Of a stretch of 64,000 nucleotides of DNA, positions 36,014-48,598 are shown piece after piece. The notes under the pieces were generated by a model that was not told the DNA's origin, searched no databases, and saw only the letters and a program-made list of their open reading frames with translations. The translations under genes and the position numbers were made by a program. The DNA is from Drosophila pseudoobscura. Lineage: Eukaryota; Arthropoda; Insecta; Diptera; Drosophilidae. The number at the start of each line of letters is the position of its first letter. The first letter of the stretch is position 1. The stretch is from NCBI RefSeq assembly GCF_009870125.1, contig NC_046680.1, forward strand, positions 5,208,001-5,272,000, in the 5' to 3' direction.

Positions 36014-37356
36014 TGTTACGAACCTTTGTTTTTCTTTGGGGCAAGGCCGGCTAGCCAGTCATCCCAGGGCTGGATACTTCCCAAGCCCTCAGGTCGCACA
36101 ACAACCAACTGATTGGACATCTCGAACAAAATGTAACAACAAAAATAACCGACAAGAAAAAAAACTGAAAGAAACGGACTCTACTCGACAAACACCATTA
36201 CAGTCTTCCCTCAATACAGACTTGGACCAGGACGAGGTGTCGATGTTTTACCCCCGACGCACCCACCCTACCTGAGATCTGAATCACACGTCCCGGATCT
36301 CCCTGCCATTGGCAAAAGCCTTACCCTCTCGTTGCTGTGGCTCCTCTTCCCCCCATACGAAACGCTTAACAATTCATTTCTTCGTTATAATCTTCACTTC
36401 ATTTCCTATTTTCACACGATATCATTTCTAAGCTAGGCCTGCCTATTCATCCCCCCCTTATCTTAGTACTACTGGCGGTTAATAAATAATTAGATTAATA
36501 GGAATAAATAATATAATAAATATAAATAAATAGGTTACATATATATAATAAATATGGACGGACTTAAATTACATATACTTATAACTGGAGACGTCTAACA
36601 AAAATAATTAATGGGAGTAAATAAGTTGATGTGCTTTTTTTCTTCTCCCTAAGTGGGCGAGGGTCCCGCACTACGTGGCCAGGTCTGATCCTTCGAGACC
36701 AGCAGGAAAAACAAGCCAGGGTGGCGGAGCTGTGACCTATTCCCTACGGCCAACAAAAAAAATAAATTTGGGGTTTCTTTACTCCCCCTTTGGAGCGGAC
36801 TCACTCTTATGCTTCCTGGTCCTGGTTCCTGGTCTTTCCCTGATCTGGATCCCCTGGAATCACATTTATTTATCTTTTATTCATTTTTTTGCAGGGTGAT
36901 GGCCACTACTCCATCCTCATCCCACTCACTTTTTCTTTCAGAACAAAAAAAAATCGCTAAGTCACTGTGCCCGGCGCGCATGCTCCTCCGTTGCGGGAAT
37001 TTTTCTTTCTGAACCCCCTCTTGGATGTTCTGTTTAATGCTCCCGGCTGCCGATCCCCATCGCTCTCTCTTCTATCGCCCTTGAACTAGGTTCAAGGGCA
37101 TGGCCTGATTCGGGCTGCTGGCGGCTCTCTTTTCTTTTGGGTGTGGGTGAGTTGCTTCGGGACTCCGTTATGGGATGAGATCGGAAATCCTCTCACAACG
37201 GCTCCGGAGAGCGCGCGGAACTCTAACTCTCCAGGACCAGGTGGCCACTCTTCGCTAACCTTTCCCCTTAAATTTTGGCCCTGCCACTCTGTTCAAAAAA
37301 ATACCTTCCTCTCAGCGCTTCTAGGGTCTCGCCTATCGATATCTTCGCATGCAACA
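36014..37356 (-). repeat. 5' LTR of element 2
   Basis: 1343 bases; carries the extra 128-base segment also present in the 5' LTR of element 1. Confidence 0.9.
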
Positions 37357-37366
37357 AGAAGTAAAA

Positions 37367-38227
37367 ATGTCGTTCAATATTAATTTTAATTGTGGTCCCC
37401 CCCCGGTCGGCCAAAATGTATATAAAATTGGAGAATTGGAAGGGGAGAAGAACATTATTACAAAAGAATCTATACTTGAATGTATAAATTCTCTGCCGAA
37501 GTGCGAAAATTTGACTCTGCAGCAAAAGCCAGAAGTCGGTTGCCAGCAGACGGCCAATGCTGATGATAGCTTTGATTGCTCCAATCTGACAGCAGCACAG
37601 TTGGAGCAGTTGGCCCTACTGACGGCCGCAGCCAACCCTGGGCAATCCAGCGTCAGTTTGATGGTGATGATTCCCGTCGAAAGTTTGTTGGACATTGTTC
37701 AGGTACTGTCTGGCATCGCGGCCCAGATAGTATCCATGTCGTCAACCGTATTAAAGGGGAATTCCAGCAAGGGAACAACTTCCGAGGTGCCAATCTGGGT
37801 GGATGCAGGAGTGGGCGTGCCGCCCAGTGTCGGCAAGATAGATATGGAGATGTACCAATCGCCCGCAGACAAACCGAGTGTGGTGGTGCAGACACAATCA
37901 GTAAGTAAATGCAATTAAACTTGAAATTCACAAGATCGCATCTATCTATCTATTCTATCCCAACAGAAATCGACCCATAATCCGAGTTTTCGCATCCTGG
38001 AACATGTCATAATTCCATCCCAGCAGCCGGGCAGCATTGGCAGCCTCTGCAAACAAGAGCAACAGCAGAAGGCGACTACCGCTGGAGGCAGTGCCCAGTG
38101 CTACTGGCGCGTCGTTGCTGTTGGCTTGCGGTTCTCGTCGTTTCTCTTCTGCCGCTGCTGCGTCGATGCTGTCGGCTTGCGGTTCTCGTTTCGTTCTTTT
38201 CATTGCCGTTGTTTTGTTGCTTGCTGA
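37367..38227 (+). CDS. Array gene copy 5, leader displaced by Gypsy
   Basis: Exon 1 is 37367-37900 and exon 2 is 37967-38227; donor gtaagt, phase 0, 264 residues. It has a private 3-base in-frame loss in the exon 2 repeat region. Unlike copy 3, which shares its retroelement, it has Ile at residue 117 and TAC at the first deletion joint, so its body groups with copies 6-8. Exchange between units must have continued after the insertion. Confidence 0.6.
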
Positions 38228-39113
38228 CTTACGGTTCTCGGCGTTTTCGTCGTCTCTCGTTTGCCGCTGCTGCGTCGTTGTTGTTGGTTTACCGACCCTG
38301 AAAAGTCAGTGGCGTCTGCCGTGAAAATAAAAGGCTACGTGGGGCTTAGATACCCCTCGGGCCGTATAATAACAAATTAAAAACATGTAGCCTTTCCCCC
38401 CTCGCCCTTAACCTAAAACTGCAAAGTCAATGCTTAAATCTAGAGAACAAGGAAAGGTCAAAATCTTAATTATAATAAGGAAACGTAGCTTAGGATCCCT
38501 CCAGTAGAAAAATGACGGCGAAATGATGGGCGAAAAAAATGTGGGTGGAGCGGAGCGTACGCGCAGAGCACGCATTAATTTTAAAATATTACTTACTCAC
38601 TGTCCTGATGCATAAACTTTAATATAATAATATAAGTACCTTTTCGAGTTTTTTGTTTTTATGTAGTGGACAACGATTAGTAGGACTGATGTTTTCATCA
38701 GAGGTCGACCAGCACGCTATCATTCCGGCTACTGTCTCGTCGGCAAAAGGGTGGTGTTCTGTTTATTTGTCTATTCTGATACCTACGATATTTTTGTATA
38801 TTAAAAGAGCATGCAAGACAAGTACAATTACAGAACCGGAGAGAAACAAAACTTTTGGCCATTAGACTTCACTTACACATATGCACACATATGCAACGAA
38901 CGGATTAAAGGTCGTCCTCAGCTGGAATGAAGGACCACGCCCACCCTTCCTTGGTCATAATCTGCCATCTTCCTCTATACTTCATGACCCCTTTTTTTTA
39001 GGGCTCGCTACTACAGGGGCTGGGTATCGGAAATCAAGATCAACGTTTAAGGAGACAATTTAAATTTATTCATTAATAGCTAGAATTTAAATACTTATTG
39101 AAAGAAAAAAACA

Positions 39114-39258
39114 TCTAAAAACGAGGGGGAACGTTGTGAGTTGCTGCGGACACCGCAACTCTACAGTTATACCCGATACTTAGTCAGTATGGCTCTCATC
39201 CGGCAGACGCTGCTAATATTAAACGACACGACAAAGATTGCGTGCGAGAGAGATTTGG
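39114..39258 (-). mobile_element. DINE-1-type fragment, unit 5
   Basis: The same truncated element end as in the other units. Confidence 0.75.
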
Positions 39259-39691
39259 CCATCGTAGAGGTATCTCTCCTGACTCTCCCGCTCTATAAAA
39301 TTAACCGCCTTAAGTACCTGTTGCTCAGATAAAGTACGCACAAAAGGTAACACAATTTGATGCATCATATCATGATCAAATCAAATCAAACTTTTCAGTC
39401 TCACGCTTCAGCGTGACACTGCAGAAATCTGTTTTTTCGCTTCCCTTTTGCGCGCACTTTGAAGATTTTTTATATTTTTGGGTATTTTACTATTTTTTAT
39501 AATATATTACTATTTATTACTATACAATATTTGCATATACAATACATAATTCAATATAATATTGAATTAAGAAAATATATTCAAAGTATCAGGCTGTTCT
39601 GTTTCTTCTGTTTTCTGTTGTTTTCCCTTTTTTCGTAATCGCCGCCTCAGTTTTTTAAGGCGAACACATACAACTAAAAAGCATCACGTAT

Positions 39692-40807
39692 CCCTCTAGT
39701 ACTGGCGGTGGCGATTGACCATGCCCGAACTACTGATTTGGCTGGTTCCTACATGGGTACTTTCCGGACTAACCCTATGGTAAACGAACGCCGAACCACT
39801 CAAAGAAGAGACAAAAAATGTTGCTCTGTATACTCTACAACCCACCGCGCACCAGCCACCGAACTAGTTCGGTTGGGATGCAACGTCTCACCAGTAGACG
39901 AAAAAACGAAAAAGCATGAGAGGAAAATGAAGAGAGCAGGTAGCTAAAAATGATGCTGATCTGCTCTTCTCCTTTCCCTTTTCTGTTTTCGGTAATTTCA
40001 TTGCTAGAATGTTCTTTGCGTTTGGCGTTTGTGCAAATCAGTGCGGCTGTCCAAGTGATTATAATTATTCAATTTTAAACAGTTATTCAAAGCAAATGTA
40101 TAGCAAACGGCAGTTGCGTAGGCTCAAAAAAGAAATATAAGACAAATATGCAGCCAAACATAATCGTGCTAGCGGAGAAACAGTGTCGTGCAGTGAAATA
40201 GAAAAAGTTGAACGCCGCGAAATAGGAGAGACAATCGACGAAAATGAAACAAATGGAAAGTGACACTGAAAAATTTAAAGAACTTCTTTAGAGTTTTGAT
40301 TGGTAAGCTTATATGCTTTTGGTTTTTTTGTATTCCTATTATATATGTATTTTATATTTATAGATGCCATAACTGTAGGTACGGGGACTGGATCAGCTGA
40401 AGTCCAGATTAGGAAAGCCCTACAGCTGCAAAAAAAAACGTTTTTTCAAAAACAGTACCACCGCGAACAGCAGACCTTAATTAGTAAATTTAAAAACTTA
40501 AATGAAATATGTATATAATAAAATAAAAATTTAAATATGAAATTAAATGAAGATTGATAACCTACTTCATGGGTACCCATTTCACTAGCTACTACATGGG
40601 TACTCATTTCACTAGCTACTAGACGAGTACCCATATCACTAGTTCGGGGGTGAACGATGTGGTGTCACTGGTCCCCATGTCGTAGGACATTGCGGGTAAA
40701 AATGGAAATGATGAAAAGCATTGTTAAGGGTTAGTAAAAAAAGTACCCCTGGTCTGTTAGGGAGTGGTGATATCACCACCTCCGAACTAGTTCCCAGTAC
40801 TGCTGGG
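39692..40807 (+). mobile_element. Decayed TIR DNA transposon, unit 6 copy
   Basis: 1116 bases; same ends and same AT duplication as the unit 4 copy. An A-run inside the exon-like segment is one base longer than in units 4 and 8, which changes the downstream frame. Confidence 0.6.
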
Positions 40808-40947
40808 ATTGTTTTTTGTCCAGTATGTATGTGTGCATGCAATAAAGCAAAGCAAATATGCGAAAACATAACGGTACGGTTTGGTACAGACTTCTCGTTT
40901 GTCAAATGTGAGTGGTTAAAGTGAATGAAGAAGAAGAAGAAGTAAAA

Positions 40948-41811
40948 ATGTCGTTCAATATTAATTTTAATTGTGGTCCCCCCCCGGTCGGCCAAAATGT
41001 ATATAAAATTGGAGAATTGGAAGGGGAGAAGAACATTATTACAAAAGAATCTATACTGGAATGTATAAATTCTCTGCCGAAGTGCGAAAATTTGACTCTG
41101 CAGCAAAAGCCAGAAGTCGGTTGCCAGCAGACGGCCAATGCTGATGATAGCTTTGATTGCTCCAATCTGACAGCAGCACAGTTGGAGCAGTTGGCCCTAC
41201 TGACGGCCGCAGCCAACCCTGGGCAATCCAGCGTCAGTTTGATGGTGATGATTCCCGTCGAAAGTTTGTTGGACATTGTTCAGGTACTGTCTGGCATCGC
41301 GGCCCAGATAGTATCCATGTCGTCAACCGTATTAAAGGGGAATTCCAGCAAGGGAACAACTTCCGAGGTGCCAATCTGGGTGGATGCAGGAGTGGGCGTG
41401 CCGCCCAGTGTCGGCAAGATAGATATGGAGATGTACCAATCGCCCGCAGACAAACCGAGTGTGGTGGTGCAGACACAATCAGTAAGTAAATGCAATTAAA
41501 CTTGAAATTCACAAGATCGCATCTATCTATCTATTCTATCCCAACAGAAATCGACCCATAATCCGAGTTTTCGCATCCTGGAACATGTCATAATTCCATC
41601 CCAGCAGCCGGGCAGCATTGGCAGCCTCTGCAAACAAGAGCAACAGCAGAAGGCGACTACCGCTGGAGGCAGTGCCCAGTGCTACTGGCGCGTCGTTGCT
41701 GTTGGCTTGCGGTTCTCGTCGTTTCTCTTCTGCCGCTGCTGCGTCGATGCTGTCGGCTTGCGGTTCTCGTCGTTTCGTTCTTTTCATTGCCGTTGTTTTG
41801 TTGCTTGCTGA
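40948..41811 (+). CDS. Array gene copy 6, two exons
   Basis: Exon 1 is 40948-41481 and exon 2 is 41548-41811; 66-base intron with gtaagt donor, phase 0, 265 residues. Ile at residue 117, as in copies 5, 7 and 8. No disabling change seen. Confidence 0.65.
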
Positions 41812-42705
41812 CTTACGGTTCTCGGCGTTTTCGTCGTCTCTCGTTTGCCGCTGCTGCGTCGTTGTTGTTGGTTTACCGACCCTGAAAAGTCAGTGGCGTC
41901 TGCCGTGAAAATAAAAGGCTACGTGGGGCTCAGATACCCCTCGGGCCGTATAATAACAAATTAAAAACGTGTAGCCTTTCCCCCCTCGCCCTTAACCTAA
42001 AACTGCAAAGTCAATGCTTAAATCTAGAGAACAAGGAAAGGTCAAAATCTTAATTATAATAAGGAAACGTAGCTTAGGATCCCTCCAGTAGAAAAATGAC
42101 GGCGAAATGATGGGCGGAAAAAATGTGGGTGGAGCGGAGCGTACGCGCAGAGCACGCATTAATTTTAAAATATTACTTACTCACTGTCCTGATGCATAAA
42201 CTTTAATATAATAATATAAGTACCTTTTCGAGTTTTTTGTTTTTATGTAGTGGACAACGATTAGTAGGACTGATGTTTTCATCAGAGGTCGACCAGCACG
42301 CTATCATTCCGGCTACTGTCTCGTCGGCAAAAGGGTGGTGTTCTGTTTATTTGTCTATTCTGATACCTAGGATATTTTTGTATATTAAAAGAGCATGCAA
42401 GACATGTACAAGTACAATTACAGAACCGGAGAGAAACAAAACTTTTGGCCATTAGACTTCACTTACACATATGCACACGCACGCGAAACGAACGGATTAA
42501 AGGACGTCCTCAGCTGGAATGAAGGACCACGCCCACCCTTCCTTGGTCATAATCTGCCATCTTCCTCTATACTTCATGACCCCTTTTTTTTAGGGCTCGC
42601 TACTACAGGGGCTGGGTATCGGAAATCAAGATCAACGTTTAAGGAGACAATTTAAATTTATTCATTAATAGCTAGAATTTAAATACTTATTGAAAGAAAA
42701 AAACA

Positions 42706-42850
42706 TCTAAAAACGAGGGGGAACGTTGTGAGTTGCTGCGGACACCGCAACTCTACAGTTATACCCGATACTTAGTCAGTATGGCTCTCATCCGGCAGAC
42801 GCTGCTAATATTAAACGACACGACAAAGATTGTGTGCGAGAGAGATTTGG
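42706..42850 (-). mobile_element. DINE-1-type fragment, unit 6
   Basis: The same truncated element end as in the other units. Confidence 0.75.
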
Positions 42851-43269
42851 CCATCGTAGAGGTATCTCTCCTGACTCTCCCGCTCTATAAAATTAACCGC
42901 CTTAAGTACCTGTTGCTCAGATAAAGTACGCACAAAAGGTAACACAATTTGATGCATCATATCATGATCAAATCAAATCAAACTTCAGCGTGACACTGCA
43001 GAAATCTGTTTTTTTCGCTTCCCTTTTGCGCGCACTTTGAAGATTTTTTATATTTTTGGGTATTTTACTATTTTTTATAATATATTACTATTTATTACTA
43101 TACAATATTTGCATATACAATACATAATTCAATATAATATTGAATTAAGAAAATATATTCAAAGTATCAGGCTGTTCTGTTTCTTCTGTTTTCTGTTGTT
43201 TTCCCTTTTTTCGTAATCGCCGCCTCAGTTTTTTAAGGCGAACACATACAACTAAAAAGCATCACGTAT

Positions 43270-44384
43270 CCCTCTAGTACTGGCGGTGGCGATTGACCAT
43301 GCCCGAACTACTGATTTGGCTGGTTCCTACATGGGTACTTTCCGGACTAACCCTATGGTAAACGAACGCCGAACCACTCAAAGAAGAGACAAAAAATGTT
43401 GCTCTGTATACTCTACAACCCACCGCGCACCAGCCACCGAACTAGTTCGGTTGGGATGCAACGTCTCACCAGTAGACGAAAAAACGAAAAAGCATGAGAG
43501 GAAAATGAAGAGAGCAGGTAGCTAAAAATGATGCTGATCTGCTCTTCTCCTTTCCCTTTTCTGTTTTCGGTAATTTCATTGCTAGAATGTTCTTTGCGTT
43601 TGGCGTTTGTGCAAATCAGTGCGGCTGTCCAAGTGATTATAATTATTCAATTTTAAACAGTTATTCAAAGCAAATGTATAGCAAACGGCAGTTGCGTAGG
43701 CTCAAAAAAGAAATATAAGACAAATATGCAGCCAAACATAATCGTGCTAGCGGAGAAACAGTGTCGTGCAGTGAAATAGAAAAAGTTGAACGCCGCGAAA
43801 TAGGAGAGACAATCGAAGAAAATGAAACAAATGGAAAGTGACACTGAAAAATTTAAAGAACTTCTTTAGAGTTTTGATTGGTAAGCTTATATGCTTTTGG
43901 TTTTTTTTGTATTCCTATTATATATGTATTTTATATTTATAGATGCCATAACTGTAGGTACGGGGACTGGATCAGCTGAAGTCCAGATTAGGAAAGCCCT
44001 ACAGCTGCAAAAAAACGTTTTTTCAAAAACAGTACCACCGCGAAAAGCAGACCTTAATTAGTAAATTTAAAAACTTAAATGAAATATGTATATAATAAAA
44101 TAAAAATTTAAATATGAAATTAAATGAAGATTGATAACCTACTTCATGGGTACCCATTTCACTAGCTACTACATGGGTACTCATTTCACTAGCTACTAGA
44201 CGAGTACCCATATCACTAGTTCGGGGGTGAACGATGTGGTGTCACTGGTCCCCATGTCGTAGGACATTGCGGGTAAAAATGGAAATGATGAAAAGCATTG
44301 TTAAGGGTTAGTAAAGAAAGTACCCCTGGTCTGTTAGGGAGTGGTGATATCACCACCTCCGAACTAGTTCCCAGTACTGCTGGG
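43270..44384 (+). mobile_element. Decayed TIR DNA transposon, unit 7 copy
   Basis: 1115 bases with the same ends. The internal A-run is shorter than in the other copies, and there are a few private substitutions. Confidence 0.6.
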
Positions 44385-44524
44385 ATTGTTTTTTGTCCAG
44401 TATGTATGTGTGCATGCAATAAAGCAAAGCAAATATGCGAAAACATAACGGTACGGTTTGGTACAGACTTCTCGTTTGTCAAATGTGAGTGGTTAAAGTG
44501 AATGAAGAAGAAGAAGAAGTAAAA

Positions 44525-45454
44525 ATGTCGTTCAATATTAATTTTAATTGTGGCCCCCCCCCGGTCGGCCAAAATGTATATAAAATTGGAGAATTGGAAG
44601 GGGAGAAGAACATTATTACAAAAGAATCTATACTGGAATGTATAAATTCTCTGCCGAAGTGCGAAAATTTGACTCTGCAGCAAAAGCCAGAAGTCGGTTG
44701 CCAGCAGACGGCCAATGCTGATGATAGCTTTGATTGCTCCAATCTGACAGCAGCACAGTTGGAGCAGTTGGCCCTACTGACGGCCGCAGCCAACCCTGGG
44801 CAATCCAGCGTCAGTTTGATGGTGATGATTCCCGTCGAAAGTTTGTTGGACATTGTTCAGGTACTGTCTGGCATCGCGGCCCAGATAGTATCCATGTCGT
44901 CAACCGTATTAAAGGGGAATTCCAGCAAGGGAACAACTTCCGAGGTGCCAATCTGGGTGGATGCAGGAGTGGGCGTGCCGCCCAGTGTCGGCAAGATAGA
45001 TATGGAGATGTACCCGTCACCACAACAAGAAGAGCATTATTACCCCCAGCATATGGCGGCACAGGAGGACAAATATCAACAATCGCCCGCAGACAAACCG
45101 AGTGTGGTGGTGCAGACACAATCAGTAAGTAAATGCAATTAAACTTGAAATTCACAAGATCGCATCTATCTATCTATTCTATCCCAACAGAAATCGACCC
45201 ATAATCCGAGTTTTCGCATCCTGGAACATGTCATAATTCCATCCCAGCAGCCGGGCAGCATTGGCAGCCTCTGCAAACAAGAGCAACAGCAGAAGGCGAC
45301 TACCGCTGGAGGCAGTGCCCAGTGCTACTGGCGCGTCGTTGCTGTTGGCTTGCGGTTCTCGTCGTTTCTCTTCTGCCGCTGCTGCGTCGATGCTGTCGGC
45401 TTGCGGTTCTCGTCGTTTCGTTCTTTTCATTGCCGTTGTTTTGTTGCTTGCTGA
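44525..45454 (+). CDS. Array gene copy 7, two exons, intermediate length
   Basis: Exon 1 is 44525-45124 (200 codons) and exon 2 is 45191-45454; donor gtaagt, phase 0, 287 residues. It keeps the Gln/Tyr-rich block (PSPQQEEHYYPQHMAAQ and what follows) that copies 1-6 lost, but lacks the 19-residue end of exon 1 seen in copy 8. It is therefore an intermediate in a stepwise shortening series. AATAAA follows the stop at about 45553. Confidence 0.65.
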
Positions 45455-45556
45455 CTTACGGTTCTCGGCGTTTTCGTCGTCTCTCGTTTGCCGCTGCTGC
45501 GTCGTTGTTGTTGGTTTACCGACCCTGAAAAGTCAGTGGCGTCTGCCGTGAAAATA

Positions 45557-45622
45557 AAAGGCTACATGGGGCTCAGATACCCCTCGGGCCGTATAATAAC
45601 AAATTAAAAACATGTAGCCTTT
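45557..45622 (+). other. 3' stem-loop, unit 7 (perfect arms)
   Basis: AAAGGCTACATG and CATGTAGCCTTT form a perfect 12-base stem. Where other units have G at the tenth base of the left arm, or CGTG at the start of the right arm, pairing is kept through G-U wobble. Confidence 0.5.
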
Positions 45623-46316
45623 CCCCCCTCGCCCTTAACCTAAAACTGCAAAGTCAATGCTTAAATCTAGAGAACAAGGAAAGGTCAAAATCTTAATTAT
45701 AATAAGGAAACGTAGCTTAGGATCCCTCCAGTAGAAAAATGACGGCGAAATGATGGGCGAAAAAAATGTGGGTGGAGCGGAGCGTACGCGCAGAGCACGC
45801 ATTAATTTTAAAATATTACTTACTCACTGTCCTGATGCATAAACTTTAATATAATAATATAAGTACCTTTTCGAGTTTTTTGTTTTTATGTAGTGGACAA
45901 CGATTAGTAGGACTGATGTTTTCATCAGAGGTCGACCAGCACGCTATCATTCCGGCTACTGTCTCGTCGGCAAAAGGGTGGTGTTCTGTTTATTTGTCTA
46001 TTCTGATACCTACGATATTTTTGTATATTAAAAGAGCATGCAAGACAAGTACAATTACAGAACCGGAGAGAAACAAAACTTTTGGCCATTAGACTTCACT
46101 TACACATATGCACACATATGCAACGAACGGATTAAAGGTCGTCCTCAGCTGGAATGAAGGACCACGCCCACCCTTCCTTGGTCATAATCTGCCATCTTCC
46201 TCTATACTTCATGACCCCTTTTTTTTAGGGCTCGCTACTACAGGGGCTGGGTATCGGAAATCAAGATCAACGTTTAAGGAGACAATTTAAATTTATTCAT
46301 TAATAGCTAGAACTTA

Positions 46317-47760
46317 AATACGTTACTAGCACTTACTCTACCATGCGTCCGACCGAAAATTTGAGCCGATCCCGCTCTGGATTTTCAGTTTGCCACCTTG
46401 ATGAAACGTTTCGATTTAAACACTGGAGTTCTATGACAAAAAGGCACTGAGACCCTCTGAGTCTTAGGGGATAGCACCGATAGACGAATGGTTCATCCGT
46501 TTACAAAAAAAAATTTTATCGAAAATTGCTTTTCTTTTTCTTTTGATCCGCTCGCGAATCCACGACCCGCTGCTTTCCAACGGCAACTATCTCTTTTTTC
46601 AGCTCGTTAGGCCAGCCTTGGTCGAATTATTATTTCCTCTAGGTTCCCCTCGTTTATGGTTCCCCTCTGCTAAGCATTCCCCTTGCCAGGTGATATTATG
46701 TTGAAGCGGCGCTCTTTTTGCCTTGAGATTGAACTGAGGCTCGGGTGCCAAACCTAAGGGATAGCAAAAGTTCCGACTGCTATCTGTACTGCAAGCTCTC
46801 CTCCACTTACCCGCGGATCTGGCCCCAATTTAGCAGCTGAATTTCTCTGCTGACTGCTTTTTTTCTCTTTCTAGCAAGGTCGCGCACGTTTCCGAATCTA
46901 AGCAAAAATGTTATTTTACTCTTCACACTTCACTTCAAACCGCTAGGTTGATCAACGTACCTAATTTCTGAGCTTCGCTAGAAGCTACCAGTTGGCTCAT
47001 TCTGCCTCGACACTCGGACCCTATTTTCCCCTTCTCGACCCTTCAACTGCCAACTTTCATTACTCTTTTCTCAGATACGATCTTTCACCTATAGGTGGCG
47101 CGTTTATTTTTTCTTCTTCCACCCCACAGTGCTGTTAGGACGCACCGTTGTACATGAATTTTGGTCTGCCGAGAAGATATCCTATTCCCCGAGTGAATTT
47201 CCCCCAAGCTACAGGGCTCTTTACATTTAGCATCTTACACTGCCGATCAATAGAATAGACTCAATGAATTTTTTATGAGAAATTTCTTTTTAGAAATCAG
47301 GACACAAATGAATTTAGGAAAATATATATTTTTAATAGTTGGTGAGAAATGAGCCTCGTAGTTTTCAATTCAATGTTCATGTATATTGCGATTGACCTAT
47401 TTACACGCTCATGATTGTAGTACACCGCCTAAGTAACTATTTTTACCCGCATAGCTGTGTTGTTGTTTTGTTCGTGTCCAAAACATAGCTGTAATGTTCT
47501 CACACGCAGCTGCACACGCACACAACGATGTGTACCGTTTGGCATTGGACCGTCGCATCGCCTGATCTTCCAATTCCCTTTTAGCTCGACTTCTTTTCGC
47601 GGAGTTGAGTCAGTAGAAATTTCTAGACGAAACCACCCGCACGCATACTTTGTACCGCCGCAGAAACGATCCCCCCGCTGTTCTTGTAATATACTTGTAA
47701 AATAACCACCAATATTAAATAATCAATAAAATAAATAAGCTCAAGATATAAACGATTATA
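46317..47760. other. Unclassified transposon-like DNA, unit 7
   Basis: About 1.4 kb shared with unit 8. Read on the minus strand near 46825 it has TTGGGGCCAGATCCGCGG, which recalls a primer-binding site next to an LTR end, so the first part may be an LTR or leader piece of a retroelement. No paired LTR, coding motif or terminal duplication is found. The plus-strand open frame at 47457-47705 (82 codons) is not recognised. Family unknown. Confidence 0.3.
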
Positions 47761-48358
47761 CAGTCCACTAATTCATAACCAATAGTCAAGATACCATTAC
47801 CAAAAAAATTAAAAATTTGAGTTCGAAATCAAAAGGTTTTTTTTATATTTTATTTTGTTTTTGAACCTAAAAAAAGTTGACAAAGTTTCAGAATCTTATT
47901 AAAGTGATATTTTATGAAGGGTAAACCTTTTAAGCATTAAACATTAAGTAATGAATGTAGCCACCTCTATTGAAATGACAGCGTAAATTCGAATTGGCAT
48001 TGAATCATACAGGGACTTCAGATAGCCCAGTGATATTTCGCTCCAGGCGCTTTTGATGGCATGTTTCAATTGTGTTCCGGATTCATACACTTTACGCAAA
48101 ACCATCCCCATACGTTCTATATATTATTTAGATCTAGAGAGTAAGGTGACCACTCCAGTAATGTAACATTTTGGACTTCAGTCCACTTCTTGACCACTAT
48201 AGCCGTATTGGGGCATTGTTTCGCTGAAAAGTCCAATGTAATGTCTCAAGGATGTTGAAAAAGTAGGAAAATGGCATTTGGGGTAGCGTAGCTCTTTGTA
48301 GCGAATGGCATAGCTCGTTTTTAAGTCCGTCTGCGAGCAAGACTTAATCGCTATCGGA
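47761..48358 (-). pseudogene. Tc1-like transposase relic, unit 7
   Basis: Minus-strand translation near 48180-47940 gives pieces typical of the C-terminal half of Tc1/mariner transposases: WSP..TGVVTLLSRSK, GMVLRKVYESGTQ, then AIKSAW..I...YLKSLYDSMPIRI. Stops interrupt the frame and the N-terminal half is missing where the DINE-1 element begins. CAGTCC after TA at 47759-47760 may be the outer end of the element, since Tc1-type elements start CAGT next to TA. Confidence 0.75.
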
Positions 48359-48598
48359 TTTTTATACCCGATACTCAAAATGAGTATTGCGGTATATTAG
48401 ATTTGTAGTGAAAAAGGATGTGTATAACGTCCAGAAGGAATCGTTTCCGACCCCATAAAGTATATATATTCTTGATCAGCATCAATAGCCGAGTCGATTG
48501 AGCCCTGTCTGGCTATCCGTCCGTCCGTCTGTCCGTCCCTATTAGCGTCTAGTGCTCAAAGACTATAAGAGCTAGAGCAACGATGTTTTGGATACAGA
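48359..48598 (+). mobile_element. DINE-1-type Helitron-like element, 5' part, unit 7
   Basis: Starts TTATACCCGATACTC and contains AAGTATATATATTCTTGATC, GCATCAATAGCCGAGTCGAT and the TCCGTCCGTCTGTCCGTCC run, all standard for this family. Truncated at 48598, where it joins the array tail. Confidence 0.85.

Larger units (their letters stand above)
28836..37356 (-). mobile_element. Gypsy-type LTR retrotransposon, element 2
   Basis: 8.5 kb on the minus strand, at the same base of the unit and with the same AGAA duplication (28832-28835 and 37357-37360) as element 1. It shares the same LTR length asymmetry, so it arose by duplication of the host unit and not by a second insertion. Parts: 5' LTR 36014-37356, primer-binding site 36001-36009, gag, pol, 3' LTR 28836-30050. 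Both reading frames look whole. Confidence 0.9.
28655..39656 (+). repeat. Array unit 5 (11.0 kb, carries the second Gypsy copy)
   Basis: Layout as unit 3: empty transposon site, LTR element at the same base, gene, DINE-1 fragment at 39114-39258, tail. Units 3+4 (14175-28654) and 5+6 (28655-43234) form two consecutive blocks of about 14.5 kb with the same order, which indicates a higher-order duplication. Confidence 0.9.
39657..43234 (+). repeat. Array unit 6 (3.58 kb, with DNA transposon)
   Basis: Transposon in the leader, gene, DINE-1 fragment at 42706-42850, tail lacking the TTTTCAGTCTCACGC segment. It carries the CCTAGGATAT / GACATGTACAAG variant 3' of the gene, shared with units 1 and 3. 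Confidence 0.9.
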
